Below, piece by piece: positions 52,015 through 59,491 of a stretch of 64,000 bases of DNA. Under the pieces are notes generated by a model that did not search any database, was not told where the DNA came from, and saw only the letters and a list, made by a program, of their open reading frames with translations. Position 1 is the stretch's first letter. Every line of letters begins with the position of its first letter. A program made the translations under genes and the position numbers. This DNA is from Streptomyces sp. SS1-1 (GTDB lineage Bacteria; Actinomycetota; Actinomycetes; Streptomycetales; Streptomycetaceae), in NCBI RefSeq assembly GCF_008973465.1, contig NZ_WBXN01000004.1, positions 3,946,501 to 4,010,500 on the forward strand. The letters run 5' to 3'.

Positions 52015-53475
52015 ATGTCGTCCTATTTCACCGACCTGGCTCAGCAGTACATCGACGGTGAGTGGCGCCCGGGCACAGGCTCCTGGGACATCATCGACTT
52101 CAACCCGTACGACGGCGAGAAGCTGGCGTCGATCACGATAGCCACGGTCGACGAGGTGGACGAGGCGTACCGGGCGGCGGCCCGCGCCCAGGAGCAGTGG
52201 GCCGCGACCAACCCCTACGCCCGCCGCGCCGTCTTCGAGAAGGCGCTGCGCGTGGTCGAGGAGCGCGAGCAGGAGATCAGCGAGGTGATCGTCGCCGAGC
52301 TCGGCGGCACCCGGCTGAAGGCCGCGTTCGAACTGCACCTGGCCAAGGAGTTCCTGCGCGAGGCGGTGCATCTGGCGCTGCGCCCCGAGGGACGGATCAT
52401 CCCTTCGCCGGTGGACGGCAAGGAGAACCGCGTCTACCGGGTTCCGGTCGGTGTCGTCGGGGTCATCAGCCCGTTCAACTTCCCCTTCCTGCTCTCCCTG
52501 AAGTCGGTCGCCCCGGCCCTCGCGCTCGGCAACGGCGTGGTCCTCAAGCCGCACCAGAACACCCCGATCGTCGGCGGCTCCCTGGTCGCGAAGATCTTCG
52601 AGGAGGCGGGGCTCCCGGCCGGTCTGCTCAACGTCGTCATCACCGACATCGCCGAGATCGGCGACGCCTTCATCGAGCACCCGGTCCCCAAGGTCATCTC
52701 CTTCACCGGCTCCGACAAGGTCGGCCGGCACGTCGCCACCGTGTGCGCCTCGCACTTCAAGCGCTCCGTGCTCGAACTCGGCGGCAACAGCGCGCTGGTG
52801 GTCCTGGACGACGCCGACCTGGACTACGCCGTCGACGCGGCCGTCTTCAGCCGGTTCGTCCACCAGGGCCAGGTCTGCATGGCGGCGAACCGCGTCCTCG
52901 TGGACCGTACGGTCGCCGACGCGTTCACCGAGAAGTTCGTCGCCAAGGTGAAGTCGCTCAAGGTGGGCGACCCGAGCGACCCCGAGACCGTCATCGGCCC
53001 GGTCATCAACTCCTCGCAGGCCGAGGCGCTCACCGGCACGGTCGCGCAGGCCCTCGCCGAGGGCGCGACGGCCCTCGTGCACGGCACGGCCACGGACAAC
53101 CTGGTCGAGCCGTCCGTCCTGACCGGCCTCCCGGAGGACTCCGCGCTGCTGCGGCAGGAGGTCTTCGGCCCGGTCGTCTTCCTCGTCCCGTTCGACGGCG
53201 AGGAGGAGGCCGTCCGCCTGGTCAACGACACCCCGTACGGTCTGAGCGGCGCCGTGCACACGGCCGACGTCGAGCGCGGTGTCGCCTTCGCCAAGCGGAT
53301 CGACTCCGGCATGTTCCATGTGAACGACGGCACGGTCCACGACGAGCCGATCGTCCCCTTCGGCGGCGAGAAGGCCTCCGGTGTCGGACGGCTGAACGGC
53401 GAGACCATGCTGGACGCCTTCACCACCATGAAGTGGATCTCCGTGCAGCACGGCCGCAGCGGGTTCCCGTTCTAA
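52015..53475 (+). CDS. NAD(P)-dependent aldehyde dehydrogenase
   Basis: A 486-residue ALDH-superfamily enzyme. NAD-binding FNFPFLLSLKSVAPALALGNGVVLKP, FTGSDKVGRHVA, general base Glu in LELGGNSALVV (about 252) and catalytic Cys in FVHQGQVCMAANRVLV (about 287). The C-terminus is PFGGEKASGVGRLNGE. The substrate class resembles benzaldehyde or succinate-semialdehyde type dehydrogenases and cannot be settled by eye. GAGGGATCAC precedes the ATG. The stop codon overlaps the promoter of the next gene, a PadR regulator that may sense its substrate. Confidence 0.93.
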   Translation: MSSYFTDLAQQYIDGEWRPGTGSWDIIDFNPYDGEKLASITIATVDEVDEAYRAAARAQEQWAATNPYARRAVFEKALRVVEEREQEISEVIVAELGGTRLKAAFELHLAKEFLREAVHLALRPEGRIIPSPVDGKENRVYRVPVGVVGVISPFNFPFLLSLKSVAPALALGNGVVLKPHQNTPIVGGSLVAKIFEEAGLPAGLLNVVITDIAEIGDAFIEHPVPKVISFTGSDKVGRHVATVCASHFKRSVLELGGNSALVVLDDADLDYAVDAAVFSRFVHQGQVCMAANRVLVDRTVADAFTEKFVAKVKSLKVGDPSDPETVIGPVINSSQAEALTGTVAQALAEGATALVHGTATDNLVEPSVLTGLPEDSALLRQEVFGPVVFLVPFDGEEEAVRLVNDTPYGLSGAVHTADVERGVAFAKRIDSGMFHVNDGTVHDEPIVPFGGEKASGVGRLNGETMLDAFTTMKWISVQHGRSGFPF

Positions 53476-53485
53476 CCTGGACGGC

Positions 53486-54091
53486 ATGTCAGCCATCCGC
53501 CTCCTCGTCCTGGGCGCGGTCCGTATGCACGGCCGCGCCCACGGCTACCAGGTCCGCAACGACCTGGAGTTCTGGGGCGCGCACGAGTGGTCCCACGCCA
53601 AACCGGGCTCGATCTACCACGCGCTGAAGCAGATGGCGAAGCAGGGACTGCTGCACGCGCACGAGATCGCCCCGTCCACGGCGGGCGGTCCGCCGCGCAC
53701 CGAGTACGAGGTGACCGGCGAGGGCACCGAGGAGTACTTCCGGCTGCTGCGCGAGGCGCTGGTCACCTACGACCAGCGCGGCGACATGAAGACGGCCGCC
53801 GTGGGCTTCCTGGTCGACCTGCCGCGCGCGGAGGCCGTGGAACTGCTGCGCGAGCGCGTCCGGCGGATCGAGGAGTGGCGGACGGAGGTCCTCGAGCACT
53901 ACGTGCCCGAGGAGGGCCCCGAACAGCTCGGCCACATCGGCGAGATCATGAACATGTGGGTCCACACCGCCGACTCCGAGACCGAGTGGACCCGCGGCCT
54001 CATCGCCCGCGTCGAGGGCGGCGCCTACACCTTCGCCGACGAGGGCGAGCCGTTCGCCGGCCTCCTGGCCGACGACAGTCAGCCGGGCTAG
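53486..54091 (+). CDS. PadR-family transcriptional regulator
   Basis: A 201-residue PadR protein: LLVLGAVRMHGRAHGYQVRNDLEFWGAHEWSHAKPGSIYHALKQMAKQGLL is the winged helix with the family's SIYHAL recognition helix, and RTEYEVTGEGTEEY the wing. The C-terminal Vir-like helical domain follows (PRAEAVELLRERVRRIEEWRTE). PadR proteins repress phenolic-acid or drug-response genes. It is leaderless: TAACCT (53473-53478), which contains the ALDH stop TAA, lies 7 nt before the ATG. Confidence 0.9.
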   Translation: MSAIRLLVLGAVRMHGRAHGYQVRNDLEFWGAHEWSHAKPGSIYHALKQMAKQGLLHAHEIAPSTAGGPPRTEYEVTGEGTEEYFRLLREALVTYDQRGDMKTAAVGFLVDLPRAEAVELLRERVRRIEEWRTEVLEHYVPEEGPEQLGHIGEIMNMWVHTADSETEWTRGLIARVEGGAYTFADEGEPFAGLLADDSQPG

Positions 54092-54108
54092 GTCGGACAC
54101 GGCCTGCA

Positions 54109-54268
54109 GGGGGTGTCTTGCCGATCAGGCCGGGCTCCCGGCGCCTGGCACCGCGCCTCGCCGCGTTGTCGTCGGTCGCCGATGCGCCGCATCGACTCCC
54201 TCCTCCGCCTTGCGATGCACAGCACCAGACACCGGGAGCTGACCCGGCCTGATCGACAAGACACCCCC
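54109..54268. mobile_element. MITE-like element
   Basis: A 160-bp non-coding unit with long terminal inverted repeats. The left end reads GGGGGTGTCTTGCCGATCAG and continues GCCGGG; the right end is its complement with one mismatch (CGAC for CGGC), about 26 bp in all. The inner part has further partial symmetry (CTCCCGG and CCGGGAG). No ORF. It lies between convergent padR and gad and could act as a transcription terminator. The last C of its right end is the first base of the CTAG used by the adjacent IS. Confidence 0.65.
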
Positions 54269-54271
54269 TAG

Positions 54272-55688
54272 TAGTGCTTCGTTACGTCGGGTGACCTCGC
54301 TTGGTGTTGGGCATCTTCTTGGCATGAGGCTGGGGGAAGTGGAACGACTCCGGGGCGAGTTAGCGGAGTTCGTTGCCGATGTATTCGGGTCGTTGCCGCG
54401 TCGGGATCAGCGGCGTTGGGGCGAGTGTTATCTGCGGGGCCTGATGCTCGACGGCCGGCGCAAGTCGATCCAGCCGATGTCCGAGCGGCTGCCGGACGGG
54501 AACATGCAGGCCCTGCAGCAGTTCGTGAACCAGTCGCCGTGGGATCCGCTGCCGGTCAGGCAGCGGATCGCGGGGCGGCTGTCCGAGGTGATCACTCCTG
54601 AGGTGTGGGTGATCGACGATGTGTCGTTCCCCAAGTGCGGCAAGGCGTCGGCCGGGGTGGCCCGCCAGTACTGCGGAGCGGTCGGCAAACGGGCGAACTG
54701 CCAGGTCGCGGTCAGTGTCCATGCCGCCACCGATACCGCCTCGTGCCCACTGCAGTGGCAGTTGTATCTGCCGCGTGAGTGGACCGACGAGCCGGACCGA
54801 TGCCGCAGGGCGGGAGTCCCCGACGACGTGGTGCACCAGGAGAAGTGGCGTCTCGCGCTCGGCCTGCTGGACACACTCGCCGAGTGGCAGCTGAAGGCGC
54901 CGGTCGTGGTCGCCGACGCCGGCTACGGCGTCAGCACCCCGTTCCGGCTCGGTCTCCAAGAACGAGGACTGTTCTATGTCCTGGCCCTGAACGGGAAAGA
55001 AGTCGCCCACCCGGGGGACGTCGAGCCGCACCAGCCGGTTTACGGCGGGCTAGGACCGCCCACCCTTCCCCGCTACCGCACCCCACCGCGAGCCGTCTGC
55101 GTCCTGGCAGCGCAGGCGGGTGCGGAGCGGTTCACTGAGGTGACCTGGAGGCAGGGCAGCAAAGGCGTGATGACCTCACGGTTCGCGGTGCTGCCAGTGC
55201 GGACTGCGGGCAAGCAGTCCCTGGCCGCAGCCCAGAAGACCGGCGGCGGCCGCAACCGTTGGGACGGCGTCCTGCCCGTCCAGACACTCCTCGTCGAATG
55301 GCCGGACGGCCAGGACACTCCGACGGACTACTGGATATCGAACCTGCCCGTCACCACCCCGGTCGCTGACCTGGTGCGGTGGGCGAAGATGCGCTGGCGG
55401 ATCGAGCACGACTACCGCGAACTCAAGCATGGCCTCGGGCTGGACCACTTCGAGGGCCGCACCTGGCGCGGCTGGCACCACCACGTCACCCTCGTCACCG
55501 CTGTCCAGGCATTCCTCACTCTCCGGCGGCTCGACCCAAAAGTCCACACACCGGCCTGACTCTCTACCAGGTCCTCGACGTTCTTCAGGACCTGCTGAGG
55601 TGCTGGACCGGTACCTGCACCACCTGCGGACGCCCCCTGCCCCGCCCCCGGAGCAGCCGCAGACAGCCCTCAACCTAACGAAGCACTA
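54272..55688 (+). mobile_element. Complete IS701-family insertion sequence with CTAG target duplication
   Basis: 1417 bp bounded by perfect inverted ends TAGTGCTTCGTTA and TAACGAAGCACTA, flanked on both sides by CTAG (54268-54271 and 55689-55692). A 4-bp CTAG/YTAR duplication is typical of IS701-type elements. One intact transposase fills it. Intact ends, duplication and frame indicate a recent, potentially active insertion. The right-hand CTAG provides the stop codon of gad. Confidence 0.9.
54324..55559 (+). CDS. IS701-family DDE transposase
   Basis: A 411-residue transposase. VWVIDDVSFPKCGKASAGVARQYCGAVGKRANCQVAVSVH contains the first catalytic Asp, APVVVADAGYGVSTPFRLGL the second, and WRIEHDYRELKHGLGLDHFEGRTWRGWHHH the Glu with the YREL signature of IS4/IS701 enzymes. 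Full length with no frameshift. Codon 13 (54360-54362) is TTA, so translation should depend on the bldA leucyl-tRNA. Codon use is less GC-biased than that of its neighbours, suggesting arrival from elsewhere. Confidence 0.93.
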   Translation: MRLGEVERLRGELAEFVADVFGSLPRRDQRRWGECYLRGLMLDGRRKSIQPMSERLPDGNMQALQQFVNQSPWDPLPVRQRIAGRLSEVITPEVWVIDDVSFPKCGKASAGVARQYCGAVGKRANCQVAVSVHAATDTASCPLQWQLYLPREWTDEPDRCRRAGVPDDVVHQEKWRLALGLLDTLAEWQLKAPVVVADAGYGVSTPFRLGLQERGLFYVLALNGKEVAHPGDVEPHQPVYGGLGPPTLPRYRTPPRAVCVLAAQAGAERFTEVTWRQGSKGVMTSRFAVLPVRTAGKQSLAAAQKTGGGRNRWDGVLPVQTLLVEWPDGQDTPTDYWISNLPVTTPVADLVRWAKMRWRIEHDYRELKHGLGLDHFEGRTWRGWHHHVTLVTAVQAFLTLRRLDPKVHTPA

Positions 55689-57116
55689 CTAGTGATGGAA
55701 CCCGGTCGCCGCGCCCCGGTCGTGCGTCAGCGGGTGCGGCTGTCGGCGCAGGTCCTCCAGGGAGCGGCGCAGGTCGTCCACGAACAGGTCCGCGAGGTCC
55801 TCCGAGAAGCCGTTGCGGCACACCACCCGCAGCACGGACAGGTCCTCGCGGTTCGGCGGGAACGTGTACGCGGGCACCAGCCAGCCCGCCTCCCGCAGCC
55901 GCCGGGACACGTCGAACACGTCGAACCGGGTCACGTCCGGCGCCGTCGTGAACGCGAACACCGGCAGCTGGTCGCCCCGGGTCAGCAGCCGGAAGTCGCC
56001 CAGCTCCTCCACGGCCTCCGCGACCCGGCCGGCCACGTCCCGCGCCGCCTGCTGCACCGCCCGGTACCCGTCCCGGCCCAGCCGCAGCAGCGAGTAGTAC
56101 TGCGCCACCACCTGCGCGCCCGGCCGCGAGAAGTTCAGCGCGAACGTCGGCATGTCGCCGCCCAGGTAGTTCACCCGGAACACCAGCTCCTCCGGCAGCG
56201 CCTCCTTGTCCCGCCACAGCGCCCAGCCGACGCCCGGGTACACCAGCCCGTACTTGTGCCCCGAGGTGTTGATCGAGGCGACCCTCGGCAGCCGGAAGTC
56301 CCACACCAGGTCCTCGTCGAGGAAGGGCGCCACCATCGCGCCGGACGCGCCGTCCACGTGCACCGGGACGTCCAGACCCGTGCGCTCCTGGAGGGCGTCC
56401 AGCGCTGCGCACAGGTCCGCGATCGGCTCGTAGGACCCGTCGAAGGTGGAGCCGAGGATGCCGACGACGCCGATGGTGTTCTCGTCGCACAGCTCGGCCG
56501 CCGCCTGCGGATCGAGGTGGAAGCGCTCGCCCTCCATCGGGACCAGCCGGGCCTCGACCTCCCAGAAGTTGCAGAACTTCTCCCAGCAGACCTGGACGTT
56601 GACGCCCATGACCAGGTTGGGGCGGGCATCCGGGGACGGGTACCGGTCGGCGTTGCGGCTCGTCCAGCGCCGCTTCAGCGCCAGGCCCGCGAGCATGCAC
56701 GCCTCGCTGGAGCCCGTGGTCGAACAGCCCACGGCCGCCGACGGATCGGGCGCGTTCCACAGGTCGGCGAGCATCGACACACAGCGCCGCTCCAGCTCGG
56801 CGGTGCGCGGATACTCGTCCTTGTCGATCATGTTCTTGTCGCGGCACTCCGCCATCAGCACCGACGCCTCCGGCTCCATCCAGGTGGTGACGAAGGTGGC
56901 GAGGTTCAGCCGCGAGTTGCCGTCCAGCATCAGCTCGTCGTGCACCAGCTGGTACGCCGTCGACGGCGCCATGGGGGAGTCCGGGAGGCGATGGGTGGGC
57001 GGGGCCTCGGTCATGCCGGCGGCCGGGTTCGTCTCGCCGTAGAACGGGTTGACGGACAGCCTGTGTCCGCCGCCGCGTCGGTCCGGTGATGCGCTGTTCC
57101 CGCGGTGCAGTGCCAT
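55689..57116 (-). CDS. gadB: Glutamate decarboxylase (PLP-dependent)
   Basis: A 475-residue group II decarboxylase making GABA from glutamate with consumption of a proton. NPFYGE, SRLNLATFVTTWMEPEA, AVGCSTTGSSEACMLAGLALKRRW, VHVDGASGAMVAPF and the PLP lysine in INTSGHKYGLVYPGVGW are all typical of GadA/GadB; the C-terminal RVVCRNGFSEDLADLFVDDL is also typical. It is leaderless (TACCGT-6 nt-ATG). The stop TAG comes from the IS target duplication, so the coding sequence is intact. Divergent from tipA with overlapping promoter DNA. Confidence 0.94.
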   Translation of the reverse strand: MALHRGNSASPDRRGGGHRLSVNPFYGETNPAAGMTEAPPTHRLPDSPMAPSTAYQLVHDELMLDGNSRLNLATFVTTWMEPEASVLMAECRDKNMIDKDEYPRTAELERRCVSMLADLWNAPDPSAAVGCSTTGSSEACMLAGLALKRRWTSRNADRYPSPDARPNLVMGVNVQVCWEKFCNFWEVEARLVPMEGERFHLDPQAAAELCDENTIGVVGILGSTFDGSYEPIADLCAALDALQERTGLDVPVHVDGASGAMVAPFLDEDLVWDFRLPRVASINTSGHKYGLVYPGVGWALWRDKEALPEELVFRVNYLGGDMPTFALNFSRPGAQVVAQYYSLLRLGRDGYRAVQQAARDVAGRVAEAVEELGDFRLLTRGDQLPVFAFTTAPDVTRFDVFDVSRRLREAGWLVPAYTFPPNREDLSVLRVVCRNGFSEDLADLFVDDLRRSLEDLRRQPHPLTHDRGAATGFHH

Positions 57117-57145
57117 GCATCGACGGTAGGCCCAGACCTGGGGGC

Positions 57146-57176
57146 TTGCACCTCACGCGGCGTGAGGGCGCACCGT
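57146..57176 (+). promoter_or_regulatory. MerR-type tip promoter and TipA operator
   Basis: -35 TTGCAC (57146-57151), a 19-bp spacer and -10 CACCGT (57171-57176). The spacer contains the palindrome CCTCACGC-G-GCGTGAGG (57151-57167). The classical tipA promoter, as I remember it, has TTGCAC and CCTCACGTCACGTGAGG in the same geometry. The over-long spacer is the signature of MerR-activated promoters. The gad -10 (TACCGT, 57128-57123) lies 23 bp away on the other strand. Confidence 0.88.
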
Positions 57177-57203
57177 GGTGCGCGTACCGAGAAGGGAGCG
57201 GAA

Positions 57204-57965
57204 GTGGGCTACTCCGTGGGACAGGTCGCCGGGTTCGCCGGGGTGACGGTGCGCACCCTGCACCACTACGACGGCATCGGTCTGCTCGTGCCCAGCGAGC
57301 GCAGCCACGCGGGCCACCGGCGCTACAGCGACGCCGACCTCGACCGGCTGCAGCAGATCCTGTTCTACCGCGAGCTCGGCTTCCCCCTCGACGAGGTCGC
57401 CGCCCTGCTCGACGACCCGGACGCGGACCCGCGCGCGCACCTGCGCCGGCAGCACGAGCTGCTGACCGCCCGGATCGAGAAGCTGCGGAAGATGGCGGCG
57501 GCCGTGGAACAGGCCATGGAGGCACGCACGATGGGAATCGATCTGACGCCCGAGGAGAGGTTCGAGGTGTTCGGGGACAAGGACCCCGAGCAGTACGCCG
57601 CGGAGGCGGAGGAACGCTGGGGCGGCACCGAGGCGTACGCCGAGTCGCAGCGCCGCGCGGCGCGCTACACCAAGGAGGACTGGAAGCGCGTCCAGGCCGA
57701 GGTCGACGACTGGCAGGAGCGGTACACGGCCCTGATGGCCGCCGGAGGGCAGCCGTCCGGCGAGACAGCCATGGACCTGGCCGAGGAGCACCGCCGGCAC
57801 ATCGGCAAGTGGTACTTCGAGGTGCCCTACGAGATGCACAGGTGCTTCGCCGAGATGTACGTCTCCGACGAGCGCTTCAAGGCGTACTACGACTCCCTGC
57901 GGCCCGGTCTCGCCGAGCACCTCAGGCAGGCGATCCTCGCCAACGCGGACCGGCACTCCGCCTGA
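57204..57965 (+). CDS. tipA: MerR-family multidrug-sensing activator TipA
   Basis: A 253-residue orthologue of the thiostrepton-induced TipAL. MerR domain: YSVGQVAGFAGVTVRTLHHYDGIGLLVPSERSHAGHRRYSDADLDRLQQ. A dimerisation helix follows, then the TipAS domain (MGIDLTPEERFEVFGDKDPEQYAAEAEERWG, YTKEDWKRVQAE, YEMHRCFAEMYVSDERFKAYYDSLRPGL, ILANADRHSA). The thiopeptide-capturing cysteine is present in HRCFAEMY. A second start, ATG 57531 with GGAGG 8 nt upstream, would give a 144-residue TipAS, the length of the known short form. GTG 57204 has GAAGGGAGCGGAA. Expected to activate itself on binding thiopeptides or other hydrophobic drugs. Confidence 0.93.
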   Translation: MGYSVGQVAGFAGVTVRTLHHYDGIGLLVPSERSHAGHRRYSDADLDRLQQILFYRELGFPLDEVAALLDDPDADPRAHLRRQHELLTARIEKLRKMAAAVEQAMEARTMGIDLTPEERFEVFGDKDPEQYAAEAEERWGGTEAYAESQRRAARYTKEDWKRVQAEVDDWQERYTALMAAGGQPSGETAMDLAEEHRRHIGKWYFEVPYEMHRCFAEMYVSDERFKAYYDSLRPGLAEHLRQAILANADRHSA

Positions 57966-57984
57966 GGGTCCCGGCCCGGGGCCG

Positions 57985-58353
57985 CTACTCCTCCCGGGCC
58001 AGGACCACCGCGGTCCCGTAGGCGCACACCTCGGTGCCCACGTCGGCCGCCTCCGTCACGTCGAAGCGGAAGGCCAGCACCCCGTTGGCGCCCCGCGCGC
58101 GTGCCTGCTCCACGAGGCGTTCCATCGCCTGGTTGCGGGTCTCCACCAGCGTCTTGGTGAGGCCCTTCAGTTCGCCGCCGACCAGCGACTTCAGCCCGGC
58201 GCCGATCTGGCTGCCGACGTGCCGGGAGCGCACGGTCAGCCCGAAGACCTCCCCGACGACCCGCGTCACGCGGTGCCCGGGGACGTCGTTCGTGGTCACT
58301 ACAAGAACGTCGGGGCTGGGCCCCTGCCCGCCGCCGTACTCATCGATGCCCAT
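57985..58353 (-). CDS. YbjQ/UPF0145-family protein
   Basis: A 122-residue small beta-rich protein: VLVVTTNDVPGHRVTRVVGEVFGLTVRSRHVGSQIGAGLKSLVGGELKGLTKTLVETRNQAMERLVEQARARGANGVLAFRFD is the complete YbjQ domain, which forms pentamers; some members are called heavy-metal-binding, but the function is unproven. ATG 58353 lacks a good Shine-Dalgarno. It is convergent with tipA. Confidence 0.85.
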   Translation of the reverse strand: MGIDEYGGGQGPSPDVLVVTTNDVPGHRVTRVVGEVFGLTVRSRHVGSQIGAGLKSLVGGELKGLTKTLVETRNQAMERLVEQARARGANGVLAFRFDVTEAADVGTEVCAYGTAVVLAREE

Positions 58354-58491
58354 GCCCCACAGCTTTGTCGCCGGGGTCGCACAGTGCATCCTGAACGGGT
58401 CCATGGAACCTGGGACACCGGTCGCGCGTTGATATTTTTGACTCGCTCGTGACCGATCGTCCGCCCCTTCCCCCGCAGGAGCCACAATCCC

Positions 58492-59433
58492 GTGACCACC
58501 CTTGCGCTCGGCCCCGAGTGGCTCAGCCCGGACTACCTCATCGAGACGTTCAGCCTTCCCGGCATCCTGCTGATCGTCTTCGCGGAGTCCGGCCTCTTCG
58601 CGTTCCTGCCCGGGGACTCCCTGCTGTTCACGGCGGGCCTGTTCGTCGCCGAGGGGACCTTCATCAGCCAGCCGCTGTGGCTGGTCTGCGCGCTGATCGT
58701 CGCGGCCGCCGTCCTCGGCGACCAGGTCGGCTACATGATCGGCAAGTTCTTCGGCCCGAGGCTCTTCAGCCGCCCCAACTCCAAGCTCTTCAAACAGGAG
58801 AACCTGGACAAGGCGCACGAGTTCATGGAGAAGTACGGCCCCAAGGCGATCGTGCTGGCACGCTTCGTGCCGATCGTGCGGACCTTCGCCCCCATCGTGG
58901 CGGGGGCCGGCCGGATGAAGTACCGCACCTTCCTGACGTACAACGTCATCGGCGGCGTCGCCTGGGGCACCGGTGTCACCCTCGCGGGCTACTGGCTCGG
59001 GCAGATCTCGTTCATCAAGAGCAACGTCGAGGCGATCCTGGTCCTGATCGTCGTCGTCTCCGTGGTGCCGATCCTCATCGAGTACCTGCGGGAGCGCGGC
59101 AAGAAGAAGCGCGCCGCCGCCGAGGCCCCGGCCGCCCAGGACGGGCAGCGGCACCAGGGCTACCAGCCGATGGACGACGCGACGACGCAGCTGCGCCGCA
59201 TCCCGTCCCACGACCAGCACCAGCAGCCGTACGGCGGCCAGGGCGGCCCCGGGCAGGACCAGGGGTACGGCTACGGGCAGCAGCAGGACCACGGCGGACA
59301 GCAGCAGGGCTACGACCAGCAGTACTACGGGCAGCAGCACCCGCAGCAGCAGCCTCAGCAGCCGTACGCGCAGCAGTATCCGCAGGGCTACGGCCGGCAG
59401 GACCGGCAGTACCCGCCGGACCAGGGCTACTGA
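58492..59433 (+). CDS. DedA-family membrane protein with Q/Y/G-rich tail
   Basis: A 313-residue protein. Residues 1-205 are a DedA/SNARE-associated domain: ETFSLPGILLIVFAESGLFAFLPGDSLLFTAGL, ALIVAAAVLGDQVGYMIGKFFG, and the signature RFVPIVRTFAPIVAGAGRMKYRTFLTYNVIGGVAWG. DedA proteins scramble or flip undecaprenyl or other lipid carriers. After EYLRERGKKKRAAAE the last 105 residues are a cytosolic low-complexity tail rich in Gln, Tyr and Gly (GYGYGQQQDHGGQQQGYDQQ). GTG 58492 has AGGAG 12 nt upstream. Convergent with the ThrE gene over a bidirectional terminator. Confidence 0.9.
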   Translation: MTTLALGPEWLSPDYLIETFSLPGILLIVFAESGLFAFLPGDSLLFTAGLFVAEGTFISQPLWLVCALIVAAAVLGDQVGYMIGKFFGPRLFSRPNSKLFKQENLDKAHEFMEKYGPKAIVLARFVPIVRTFAPIVAGAGRMKYRTFLTYNVIGGVAWGTGVTLAGYWLGQISFIKSNVEAILVLIVVVSVVPILIEYLRERGKKKRAAAEAPAAQDGQRHQGYQPMDDATTQLRRIPSHDQHQQPYGGQGGPGQDQGYGYGQQQDHGGQQQGYDQQYYGQQHPQQQPQQPYAQQYPQGYGRQDRQYPPDQGY

Positions 59434-59456
59434 GGCCTCCGGCCGGACCGCTCGTC

Positions 59457-59484
59457 ACGGACGCCCTCCCCGGGGGGCGTCCGT
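59457..59484. terminator. Bidirectional terminator dedA / thrE-like
   Basis: ACGGACGCCC pairs with GGGCGTCCGT over an 8-nt loop, 23 bp after one stop and 8 bp after the other. Confidence 0.72.
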
Positions 59485-59491
59485 CGCCGTC

